Source of the DNA: Elmis aenea
Lineage: Eukaryota > Arthropoda > Insecta > Coleoptera > Elmidae
Assembly (NCBI GenBank): GCA_947652605.1
Contig: OX393576.1
Location: forward strand, 50,072,966 to 50,136,965
Direction of reading: 5' to 3'
Length of the DNA stretch: 64,000 nucleotides
Part shown: positions 46,001 to 57,789 of the stretch, piece by piece
Numbering within the stretch: position 1 is the first letter of the stretch
Layout of the letters: every line of letters starts with the position of its first letter
Notes under the pieces: generated by a model
Databases searched by the model: none
What the model saw: only the letters and a program-made list of their open reading frames with translations
What the model was told of the DNA's origin: nothing
Position numbers and translations under genes: made by a program

Positions 46001-46785
46001 AGTCTAAACAAATCTAGACAGTGTTCCTTTTTTGCCTTGAATTTACTTTTACCACTGCTTCCTTCATTAGTCGTTCACGTTTTAGAGTACGAATTATTCT
46101 GTCGTTTATGTTTTGGAATATACCACAATACCAAACCGATCCGTTTTAAGATTTAATAGGTTTTTTTGCAAAAATCAAACGGAATAATCACCCAGATTTA
46201 AATTAAGTTTTAAAAATTTTAAACAAAGTAGAATGTCCGAAGACCTTGCCACTCTTATTAATGACAACGATTCAATACACGAATAAACTTTTATATGAAA
46301 TGCGTTTTATAAATTACTTATACTTATAATTTAAAATGTACCTACTGATGAATATACTCACTACTTGTGTATTTCATGAATATCAGTGATAATGAAAAAA
46401 TACTTGAATAAAATCATAATGAAATACGTTGTATAAACTACTTATATTACTTAATTTACTCAACAATTTTCTTAAATTAATCAAACATCACTTCAGTAAA
46501 ACACATCGGATAAAATTAACATGTCCGTGGTTTTTATAAACTTGTAATTTTGAAAGTGGCTTAAGTCACTTTACAATAATAAAAATAGCGATTCGTAAAC
46601 GTCTGCGCCAAATAATTTATGCTGAGAAAACTTTAAATAACCGAGATAACAAAAGTAAGCGAAATTTTTCTACAGTTTGCATAAATATTTTTATTAACAT
46701 TAAATTCAAAAAATTTAATATTTCAAATTAATATAAACGTGACTCATGCCACTTTTAAAATAAACGGCTCATTTAACGTCTAGGA
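45670..46785. other. Tigger flank grading into unassigned DNA
   Basis: The first 300 or so bases may still belong to the Tigger relic, but its upstream frames are too decayed to read. The remainder is AT-rich with no features. Confidence 0.45.
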
Positions 46786-47072
46786 CAGCGTTTCCCAAAA
46801 TGTGGGTCGCGACCCGGCACCGGGTCGCAGAAAAATTTTGCCGGGTCGCGAAAAAAATTGTAAAAACACAAAAAACAAATATAATAATAAATATATACAC
46901 AATAATAGGTATAATAAGCTTTAGTTAATGAATATAATTGTTAATTTTTTAATTACTTATATTTTTCTTATATATTTGTTTTGTAAATAAATGTTTTTTT
47001 TTCATAAGGTGGGTCGCGAAAAATTTTAAAACCTAGTACCGGGCCGCGGTCAAAAAAGTTTGGGAACCGCTG
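46786..47072. mobile_element. hAT MITE with perfect 8-bp target duplication
   Basis: Termini CAGCGTTTCCCAAAATGTGG and, inverted, CAGCGGTTCCCAAACTTTTT flank a body with GGGTCGCGACCC near one end and GTGGGTCGCGAAAA near the other. GTCTAGGA occurs at 46778-46785 and 47073-47080. A truncated relative is at 35093. Confidence 0.95.
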
Positions 47073-47084
47073 GTCTAGGACGCT

Positions 47085-50000
47085 GTACACTGCACATTTT
47101 TCTTTTAAGTACAGTTAAGTTTCAATTTTACAATTAATGTAGTGATCATGCAAACCAATTTGCAAATACCTATCGTATTATTTTAAGCTCATTATGTATT
47201 ATACAATAATGAAGGGATTGTCGTATTAATGTTGCTTTCTTAATATTAGTATAGTATTAGTTAGCTTTAGTAGTATAATCAGGTACGGTAAGCTATTAAT
47301 AGAATTAATTATCGTATTAGTCTAGCTAATTCTATCAATGATCTATTTAATGAGCAATGAATTATAAAAGCACAACATAATTTTGATGTTCCGTTTTCAG
47401 ATTTATATAAAAAAGTTTTCATTTTGTTACACTTTAGGTAGATCAAAGAAGATCAATTCAGCTTTTTAAAAAGTTCTTTGAAGGAGTGATTAATTACACA
47501 CACGTCAAGAAAATTGGAGACCGGCGAAGGGAGACTCTTTCTAATCAGATGTAATTTCCTGCTACTCTTGTTAACGATTTGTGAATCACATTCATTCTCC
47601 GACATTTTCGAATTGGAGCTCCCGTTTTATGTAGGTACAGCATTTACGAGAAAAATGCATTCATCTGGATCTCATTTGCTGATGTTTTATACATTATAAA
47701 TGACTAAGATATACTTTTAATTTGTAAGAAAAGCATGACTTGATTAAATATTATGAAATTGTCGGTTTTAAACATCTAAAATAATTGCATACTATTAATT
47801 TCAACGAACCAATATGGATATATTATTCTGAAAATGGAGTTGGTACATGGTTCTTTGTTTATATATATTTAAGGGTTTGCATTTCTGTCGATTTAAATAT
47901 ACCTACTGGTAGAGTCTACTACATTTTCCCACGTTTCTGTTATTTCAATATAAAATATGTAAATTTAGGCAAATAATTTTTTTGAGAATTCCTTCAACCA
48001 ACATTTTTCCTTTTGGGCCATTAATCGACTTACACCAATTTCATCATTAATAAATTGTAAATGTCAGACATTATTTATTTACATTATTCTATTTCACTTG
48101 AATTACTGTGTTTTGTTTATAAAGGTGAACAAAAAACAAAATACTGTTTACTGTACAACATATAGATTAAAATACTGTTGTTTAATCATAATAGGTATGT
48201 ATTTACTTTTTGCAAATAACATCATGATGACATGTTTTTTTTTATAAATCCGTTGATTTTCGTATTACATGGCGAATGTAGTTGTAAAATGAAACGGTTT
48301 TACTCCTTAGCTTACTCAATTTTTAATTAAATTACATGAATTAGACTTGAACCTGTTTCATTTCAAATGATAAAGCAATATGTCAAATGTTAATTGAAAT
48401 TGATATTTATCATTGCAATTTTAGTGATTACAAAGGCAACAAGTAGAATATAATAAACATTTAAAAAACACAGAATATTGATTAAATAATTAAATTAATT
48501 AAAATTTATTGTTTTAGTAAATAAAGGTTTCTGTAAAAATGTCCATTAAGACAATTAAAATTAAGACAATTAATTGTGTTATTAGATGTGTAGTGATGAT
48601 ATACGGAGTTTACGTTTACAGTATTTTCGGAATGTATTTATTAATAAAAGTATATATATTTGAAAAGTCTAGAAAAATAAATAAAATGTTGTCCTACTAC
48701 TATGAGTTTCTTAAAAAAATTAACATTCCGCTCCACTCTCAAAAGTTGAGGTCATCAAACACAAATCGTTTATCAAATTGCACTTAAAGAAAATACTGTT
48801 ATGTCTTTCACTAAAAAAGATACAGTGACTTATTTAACTCATGAAAGTTTCAGATTTTGTTAACAGTGGAACAGAAAAATTTTGCTACTACGAATCTAAT
48901 AACACAAATAAAATCTCGGAACAGGTAGTCTAAAACCTGAACAATATTTTCGACAACTATTGGCGTAAGCAGGTTACTTTACAAGTGATTCTCGTTTGGA
49001 CCGCCCTGTACAATTATAACCTAAAACACGATGCTAATGGTGACTTTTTTGCAGCTGCGTTTTGTGAAAACTCCCAATTTACGTTCCATTTTTATAGTTA
49101 GGTACCTAAATAACACACGTTAGCAAATGTTGCAACTATTATCTCTTTGGAATTCATCCATCATCCTGACACTGGTAAATTTAAATAATGGATATCATGC
49201 TTTCACAGTAATAATAAACTAAATATTTCGTGAAACATTCGCCTTTTATTCTAGGTCATCACGGGATGATCAATATTTATTTGTCAAAACGCTTTTATCT
49301 TATCAAACGCCTGCATTAATGCTAATGAAAAGTTCTTTCTACACATATTATATTGTAATGAGTGACAGTCGGGTGTTCGCAATCGTATTTCACAGCTCAT
49401 CAACTTAGCCGCAGCGAAAAAAACAACGCTCGCATTATTGATGGCACTAGGGAGCATCATTAATAATACGAACACCACATACGAAGCCCGCTAACACCTC
49501 ACATCCCTCTAGCACGATCCTACAATAAGGTATCTGTACCGCGCAAACATTTACATTGTGCTCGTATACAAGAAAGTAGCACGTAAAATCCCCATTCTCG
49601 TTACATATAGTCGAGTGCTCTTATTAATCCATTAATTAAAAAGATTTAAAGGGAAAATTAATATTAGAACCAATTAATTTCTTCGCTACTTTCACGCCTT
49701 GAGTTACATATGTATAACCATACACAATAACTGCTTCAACACTAATAATCATGTTTAATTACAGTATCCCACAAATTTCAAGTTTTTTCTGATAACATGA
49801 ACGTGATAAACTGACTAACTAAAATCTCTCTGCTTATAGCGAAAACAGAAGCTAATATTGCGATACACAACAATTTTTTATATTTGTTCTTGTGAATTTT
49901 TATAGTAAAATGATTTTAAAGCTTTAATTTTATATTGATCAAATACCCTAAAATATTTTTATTATTTACCTAACATTTTGTTTATATATAATAGACATTA

Positions 50001-50345
50001 AAATTATGTTTTTTAAATAAATTTTCATTACGTTGAGAATTATCAAGTTTTTTGAAATGCTTGTAAAAAGCTTTTTTTCTATTTTAAGAGGTATTTAAGT
50101 GTAGAGTATATCAGTTGTGTTTATTTTGACAGCTAATATACTTATACATTATTCAATAGCTTTTCATAGTAGATTTAATAAACAATAAAATGTAAATAAC
50201 TATAGTTCTACTTGGTATTAAAGGTTTTGGTAGTAGACCTCTGAATCAAATTTACATTGTAAATTTAACATCATCCTTTAAACAAAATATACAAGTTTCA
50301 TTAAAAATACAGGATAATATTAAATACTCTAATTTACGACCACTT
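47085..50345. other. Unassigned DNA
   Basis: No gene is supported. GTTTGGACCGCCCTGTACAA near 48998 resembles the end of a TA-flanked MITE. 49250-49530 is a GC-richer non-repeat block. The open frames at 47514-47699, 48539-48787 and 49284-49478 show no family motif. Confidence 0.4.
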
Positions 50346-50350
50346 CGTAA

Positions 50351-50942
50351 CCATAGAAACCCAATCTACGTAATTTTGACGTACACTCCAACACATATTC
50401 GCGATCTCTTTCGCATGCTTGCTTAGATCGCCGTGACCATCCGAGCCAACTAGGTACATGCCCAGAGCTAACAAGAGACAGCAGTCTCGCTTTGATAAGT
50501 GCCGCCATTTTGTTGTTATCGCAATGTTCACGTCATTATGACGTATGTTTGGGCTTTCTTAACTTTTGCACTTTTCGAATTTTCTGAATTATATTTGACT
50601 TAAGTGATTTATGTTTGATAAGAGTTGATTAGTTTTTCATAAAAAAATATAAATAGTTGATTTTTGTAAACAATTTGTAGTATATAAGAAAAAATTACAA
50701 GGATCTCAGTTTTCGTGCCATTTTTTGTATGTTTAATTAAAGTGAACATTTTAGAGTTTAAATAAACAGTATTTTTTCTAAATTTCTGTTTTTTTATTTA
50801 CATAGAAAGTATTTCACATAAACCATACAAAAAACTAGTATTTGCCGTAAAGTTTATTTAGATAGAGCTCTTTTATAATTGTACGTCGTTTTGACGTATG
50901 ATTGGGCTTTATAGCCTCAAAAATATGATTGGGCTTCTAGGG
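50351..50942. mobile_element. piggyBac-like element, short
   Basis: The right end, inverted, reads CCCTAGAAGCCCAATCATA next to TTAA (50943-50946); the left end reads CCATAGAAACCCAATC after a decayed GTAA. TGACGTATGNTTGGGCTTT occurs twice near the right side (50539 and 50892), with a related TTTTGACGTAC motif on the left. CCCTAGAA with TTAA recalls piggyBac termini. A 65-codon minus-strand frame (50334-50531) has no motif that I can name. Classified from the ends only. Confidence 0.6.
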
Positions 50943-50951
50943 TTAAATGAC

Positions 50952-51256
50952 TTTTTTGTGCGATGGTACTAAAAATAGCTGTTTGACGGACGCGTTAGCA
51001 ACCATAAAGTACTGCATTACCGGCCCTATCCTTAGCAACGGCCGAAAAAGTAACTTTTACGGCCGTTGCTAAGGAGAGGGCCGGTAATGCAGTACATACG
51101 ACGTCATCTGTCAGTGACAGAATGTCGCGTAGTTTCTAACCTATAATTTTGAAAATTACTAAAAATTTAAATTGTTTTTAATTCGATCGCACAAAAAATG
51201 TAATATGCACCTCGGCCAAAACGTACTTTTTCGGCCTTGCTACATAAATAACTATT
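50952..51256 (+). mobile_element. Rep-P palindromic repeat, copy 2 (short core)
   Basis: It carries the same terminal TTTTTTGTGCGAT motifs and the same CATAAATAACTATT extension as the other copies. The central palindrome is 87 bases (51009-51095) instead of 127, lacking one internal unit. It lies only 9 bases from the piggyBac-like element. Confidence 0.85.
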
Positions 51257-51257
51257 A

Positions 51258-51545
51258 CTGTACAACCTGCATGCATAGTAAGAGGGTCCTCACGCACGAA
51301 TAAGTAAAAAGTTTTCTAGAAATTGTCAAAGTAGATTCAAGTCAAAATTGACGATTAACAGCGTACATACAAGTGTGTACTACTCCTATTAGACAAAAGG
51401 TAGAAAAAATCGTATGTATTATGTAGAATAAGTATTGTACAAAACTCGAGAAATTACGCTCTCGTGGAAATGTGCAACTTTTTCACTCGTGCGTAATATG
51501 CTTCTTACAACTATTGTAACATACTATTAGCGGAAAAAGTATGAT
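51258..51545 (+). repeat. Dispersed repeat Rep-D, uninterrupted copy
   Basis: It aligns with both flanks of the split copy at 18345-18815 and, inverted, with 57562-57789. It directly follows Rep-P copy 2. Confidence 0.7.
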
Positions 51546-53220
51546 TAAAATAACAAATAAGTGTGTTTTTATTACACATATTTATGTAACCGGTAATGCG
51601 CAAAATTACGTTAATGGTAACATCGTCTCGTAAATCTCAACATTCCCTAAACCTTTTAGTTAAAGTCGAGGTTAAAGTTAAAAATTAAATATTTGTTTTA
51701 CACTTAAACTAGCTAATGTTAGGACTAACTAGTTTTTGGCAATATAAATCAAGCGTCGGTAGGTGTTTTTTTTCTCATTACATTTTTTATTTATTGTAAA
51801 ATTTAAATATTTTTTTAACGAAAATTTTATTATGACAAGGCCATGTTAAGAAGAGAATTAGCCGGTCAATCATGTCTGGTACACCAACGCAAAATTTTTC
51901 GGGAGAATCTTTTGTTAGAGAGCTCCTTTCATTTCAGTTCTTATGTTTTTAATTTCTGTTGGCTTTTTAAAAAATTAATATTACGGCATTATACATTGAA
52001 AAAAATTCTTAGAACGCAGTAAAAGCTGTATAGTTTAACGGTTTTCCAAACATTAACTGTGCTTTATAATTTAATATAAACCTTAAAAAAAAACTTCAGT
52101 AAGCAATAATATTTCTTTTTGTACTTTAACTAAATGGTCTAAGTAATTTTGAGATTAGATAGGTAATGTTAACATTAATATAAAACTAAGTCTAACGGTA
52201 ACATATACATAATTATTATACACATCTATATTTTATTATCGGGCTATTTCAAAAACCAATTAAAAAAATGGATCTCCACCATTAGGATTTTATCATAAAT
52301 TAATGTCGATAACTGAAAGTATTAACAAATACCTACTACAAACATTTAATACGTTGTCTACGACAATAAAAAGGTGGCTATAGAACTTTTTAAATTCAGC
52401 ACGTATTGTTTGTTAACTCTATTTGCCTCTATTATTAACACCAAATTTCAATGTTTAACTATATTCACCTTGTATATAAGATTTTTATTAATTGTGATCT
52501 ATAAATCTAAGATGCGATGAAGTTGAAAAAATAGCAAAATTTTGTGGTGAATAAACACACCCAAGTAAATAAACTTATTTCCATATTAAATGATACTTTT
52601 TGACATTGATGCGTAAACTAGAAATTTTAAAACCCTTTGACCTATTTAAATATATTAAGCTAAAACACCTTTAACCCGTACATTAATTATGCAACTTGTC
52701 GGAAGAGTGTCTGCATATAGATGGCCACTGTATTTCTTTTTGCAAAATGTGACGTGATAAAAAAATTTCATGATCGTGTTTGGAACAAGTTCATGCAGAT
52801 AAATAAAAACAGCATAACGCTGGTGTATGTTATCAAAACTTTGTTGACTGGTGCTCGGTAAGTAATTTAAACAAGGTTACTACGTTGATTACAGGCGCCA
52901 TAAGTTAAATTTTTATATATATTTTAATGAAAATGCATTATAAATTATGTTTTTCACGAAAGTCTTGGTCGGCCTCAAAGTTTCTCATTGATATGTAAAA
53001 CGCTGTGCAGTACGAGTTGGAAACAAGTTGACGGAAGCATCATTTCAATTAGGTCTGACATTAACAGACTTGAAACGTCAAATTTTATCAACTGGTTGAT
53101 CGTAACTTGGTACGCGACTAAAGATTATGAAAAATGCGTAATCTTAGCCATTTTATTAGTAATATTATGAAGGTACTATGTAATAAATAACTAAATGTCA
53201 AATAATCTGAGTTTACTATT
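51546..53220. other. AT-rich unassigned DNA
   Basis: No gene, array or transposon terminus was recognised. Confidence 0.5.
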
Positions 53221-53224
53221 AAAT

Positions 53225-53345
53225 AAAGTTCAAAATTAAACGATGGTTTACCGGTTTTCAAACAGGTTTATTATCTTTTTACTATACATCCGACATGTTT
53301 CGTTGGTTTATTTTTACCAAACATCCTCAGGGCTGTAATTGTTAT
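53225..53345 (-). mobile_element. Possible Penelope-like element end fragment
   Basis: Minus-strand text CCCTGAGGATG...AACGAAACATGTCGGATG followed by AATAAACC resembles the conserved block found in terminal repeats of Penelope-like retroelements. No reverse-transcriptase frame is nearby, so only a short fragment remains. The identification is from memory of the motif. Confidence 0.4.
53281..53340 (-). ncRNA. Hammerhead-ribozyme-like motif
   Basis: On the minus strand, CTGAGGA fits the core CUGANGA. A stem follows (G-UUGGU pairing with ACCAA-C, with one bulged U), then GAAA. A minimal stem III (C-AU-G) comes next and the presumed cleavage triplet GUC. The outer strands TACAGCC and GGATGTA pair with one mismatch as stem I. 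Known biology: Penelope-like elements carry hammerheads with very short stem III. One extra U sits between the core and stem II, so activity is doubtful. Confidence 0.4.
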
Positions 53346-53922
53346 TTCATTTTTTAATTAGTTCATATTTATTTATTGTTATATTAACATAATGATCAAA
53401 ATACTCGCTTTTATAATATTAGGGTGAACGTAGTGTTTCAACTGGAGAAAAAAGTAATATTTGTTTTTTTCATTTCTCCATAAATTTATTTTTTAGGAAT
53501 CGATATAAAAATTATACTTGTTTATACAACAGTTTGCAACGGTTCATGTTTTTACTGTTTTTATTATTGCAATAGCTAAAAGATATAATTTTATTTATAG
53601 CTTTCGAAGTAATTACATACTTTTTGTGTAAAATTTTAAAGTAATGTTCATTAATACCTACTGTTTTATTCATTTCTGAAATTTTATTATAATAAACATT
53701 TAAAGTTAGGGTAGATAAACAATGAACCAAATAAGGAGCTTTTTATGGCAATTAAAAAAGAAATAAGTAGATGCTGAAACAATAACATCAAAGATGTTCA
53801 TAATTTTTTATAAAATCCCATTACGAAGAAAAAAATTAATTTTTAAGACTAGTTTAAAAAAGTTAAATTAACAAAATTGCTAAAAAATGTTAAATTGATT
53901 ATTTGCTGGTTGTCAACAGTTT

Positions 53923-54100
53923 AATGGTGGTCATACACGTTGCGGTATACCTGTCAGGTTTGCCTGAACAATAAAAAATGTTCAGGTTTACCTAAACAGT
54001 TTTGGTAACATTGCCTGTGCAGTTAAGTTACACACACGCTCCGGTATACCTGCAAGCAGGCAAACCTGACAGGTATACCGCAACGTATATGACCACCATT
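53923..54100. mobile_element. Short MITE, near-perfect long inverted repeats
   Basis: AATGGTGGTCATACACGTTG and, inverted, AATGGTGGTCATATACGTTG open a 178-bp element. Pairing continues through CGGTATACCTGTCAGGTTTG and beyond, making about 45 paired bases at each end. TTCAGGTTTACCTAAACAG in the middle is a further variant of the same unit. Target duplication is unclear. Confidence 0.85.
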
Positions 54101-54104
54101 ATAC

Positions 54105-57100
54105 TGACGAGGAAGTTGTTAGTGAAGTTCCAATTAATGAAATGAAGAATTGTTTTTTCAAAAACAATTAAATTTAACTGTACAGAAAGTGTGAGAGAAG
54201 TGAAACCTGGTGTTACTGACAAATATCAGACAATTAAACTAGATTTTGATCTATCTTAAACAAAGTGTACAAGAACAACAAATTTTGAACTACTTGGAGA
54301 TGCTTTGTCCACAATAAAGCCTAATCTACACAAAATGTACGTAATTTTTTATTGCTAACGATTTTGTTACGAAGAAGAAAAATCGATTGTCCTATGTTTT
54401 TTAATAACCATTATAAAAGTTGAAAAACATTGAATTAAATTATTTGCGACATCAGATATCCAAAATTTTGTAACCTTAGGTAGGCAAAGGGCTTAATCGC
54501 ACGACTTTGTTAAAATTTATCTAGTCTTAATTTTTGAGCTGCGATAGACTATTTTATTTTCTATTGGCGCTATATTAGATCAGTTTATAAATTTTATGAG
54601 AAATATAACGATTATCAAATTTAAAAGAAGTGTACACATATACCTACCAGGTGTATTGATTTAAATAACTTTACCAAGGCAAATATTTTGCTTAATAATG
54701 AAGTTACAAAAAAAATATTTCAAACATTATTGACTTAAATATTTTGAAAGAAATTTTGCAGTGAAAACTTACTGTACCATTCATTTACTGTTACCAGTGT
54801 ACAAGCGACTTTAAGTAAACTGTTAAGTCTGTTTGATACTATACTATTTCTTCGTTTAAGAAAATCGTATACGATTTTTAATACAAAAATTTCGTTTAAG
54901 AATTTAGCATGGAAAATATGAACCATTTACATTGTACAATTTTTTGGTACGAAACCTCCAATATATTTTGGTTACTTTTTAGTAGCTTTTATCATATTTT
55001 GTTGGCACCTTGAGTAACCATGTCAAATGTTCAATTTGAACACAGAACAATAAGCGAATCATTTTCAAATTTAACGTATACCTATAACGCTTGTCCCATT
55101 CTACATATTTATTCCTACAAAATAAATTGTGAGGGATTAACGGTAATAAGTAGTATTTAACATCGTTTGATTGTTTCAGTTAACCTAACCCACAAATGAC
55201 ATGCGGTCAGATACAGTTACAGTAGAATACGCATGCGCCCATACTAAAATTGGACGCATTTAGGGCACGTAGTAATTTCGTACGAATTTTTCGTTCAAGA
55301 TTTTTAATTTCTGATTGACACCGTATACAATTTTCTTAAACAAAAAAATAGTATAGTGTAAAACAGACTTTAAAGATCACTTTTATTATATCAAACAAAA
55401 GCAGCACTTGGCCCGTGCAAATATAATCGCTAACCGCAAACTATGTGCTACGTTCCATTTGTAACTATTAAACTGTGTAATTGTTCCAGAAGCTGCAAAT
55501 AACTAGGAAGGGACGCATTCCATTTGTTCGTAACTGTACTTTAACCACTGCGTTCTTGATTTTTCTCACATGTGAATGGAACTCTTAAGTTTTTCTTAAT
55601 ACATAATAAAAGATGCATGCTATTTATTTATAGCATTTTGTTCTGCTCAGCTGAATTTAAATAAAAAATACTCTTACATTATTTAACAGTATTATAATAC
55701 CCGACAATTTGTAAAAATACTAAAAGCAGTCGCTTCTACTAGTAGAAAAACGGACGATAGCTGAAAAGACAGCTTTTTAAAATCATGGATTTATGAGTAG
55801 GACATAAGAATTTTAAGACATCCACCTTGCGCTGACTTTTGTCTACAGTTTTTTACGATATTTTGAACCTTTCTGCGATTTGTCTAAGTTTTCATCGACT
55901 ATTTTTCATCCGTATATACTCGACTTTTATGACAATTTCATGTGTTACGACTTCACTTGTGTTAGTCTATCACTGCGATCATCGCTTTCTAATGATTATC
56001 TGCCTTGTTTAAATAAACGTGACGATCAATAAACCACAGTTATAGCAGGAAATGCATCTATATAAACTGCTTGCATTTTATTCAGTATATTTTCAAACTT
56101 TCGTAGTTTTATAAGAAATTTAATTACTGCACAAAACTCAGTATTTCACCTTTTTAGATATAAAGCTAACATTAACTTAATCTTTTGACAATAATTGTAA
56201 ATAAACTAATTAGACTCTTAGCACGAAATTTTGAATTTACATCTAAAAATGATTATCTGTTCGAATAAAAATGTTTTCAATTTAACCGCAAATATGAAAA
56301 ACGCCCCTCATAGTTTACAAATTGGTTAATAGCGTCTAATTTCGTATTACCAGGTTAATAGATTGTTGTTTTAAGTATTTTAACAGTCTAGATCTTGGTA
56401 TTAGAAACTGACTTCTTCTCACACGAAGTCTATTGAGAAAAAGTCTCACTTTCGTTTTAGTAACATCAATAGGTGTTTTCTTGGCAGTAGAAAACAACAT
56501 GCGATAATTTTTAATACTTTATAAGTAATTCTGTTTTAGTTTTGAGCAGTAGTAAAACAAGCTCTAAATGTTCGTAAATACCAACGCTCGTGCTACACGG
56601 ATCACCAGTATTGTTAAAACGCAGATAACAGTTCAAAAAATTACGTAATGGTTTCAGTTTATTTTTGGTATTTACAGAGCAGAATTACACTGTGTATCCT
56701 TTTATAGTCCATGAACCGTTGCCGTTGGTGTATGAAATTTGTTTATCACCTGCTCGTAGCGGAGCACTGAATGATCGATGAGTCGCGACCATGTGGGTGT
56801 ATTAACGCGATATGAATAATATCTTTGATGTTAGTTCAATCGGAAGCCCGACTAAACGAAATCTGTAACCTAGCATTGTCTGCTTTATAAGGCACACGAA
56901 ACACCCACACAAAAAATGATTTATGTGTGGGTTTTACTACGCTTTTAATACATTATGCACACGTGAGATTACATACACTGCTATATGATTTAGTACTACT
57001 TATGCAGCCAGCTGTGCCATGCTGTTGTACAGGTTGCGCAACCAAAAATGTTCACAACTGAACTACCAAATTATGGAAACAAGTACAAAACATAAAATAG

Positions 57101-57560
57101 CAAAAAACATTTTAGAAAGAAAAATTGGGTAAAATATTAATATTATGTTGTAATAAATATATAACGGGTAAATAATTTAAGGTTTGTCACAATCTACTTA
57201 TTTACACGTCCCCTAATCTTTCTGTTTTTTACGGTTTAGTAATTGACGAGAACATTATTTATGTAGGAAAATAAATGTTTGCAATCCAAATATGTGAAAA
57301 GTATATTGAATGTTCGTAATTATTTTTTGTAAGAATATAAATTGCGTCCCAAGTTTAAGACAAGTCGGTTAAATTCTAAACTAAGAGGACTTACTTTTTA
57401 GATTTGAATTCAACAACAAATTTTAAAACTGAGCTGTTTAGTTTGAAAGTGGTACGTCACTTCTTGCAATAATGAGTTAAAACTGTTTACGATTACAAAC
57501 ATGTATGGTAAAAAAAACCTAAACAACCACCAAACTTCAAATTCTCATTTGACGTAATAG
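54105..57560. other. Unassigned DNA
   Basis: No gene, array or clear transposon end was recognised. 56640-56900 is somewhat GC-richer and non-repetitive. Short open frames at 54028-54222 (overlapping the MITE) and 54735-54926 carry no motif. Confidence 0.45.
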
Positions 57561-57789
57561 TATATTACATAACAAGAGTTGTAAGAAGCATATCACGCAC
57601 GAGTGCAAAAGAATTTTTATGAGTGCGTAATTGCTTACTTTTTCTACGAACACATAATACCTACGATTTAAACGGCTCTTCGGCTAATATACACATGTAA
57701 TTGCGTTGTCAATTTTGACGTAAGCCTACTTTGACATTTTTAGACAAGTGTGCGTTTTACTTACCGTGCGTTATAACTAACTTAAGATA

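Noticed and set aside
47514..47699. 61-codon frame with a signal-peptide-like hydrophobic stretch
   Set aside because: No cleavage-site context, no homologous motif and no neighbouring exon signals; not enough for a gene.
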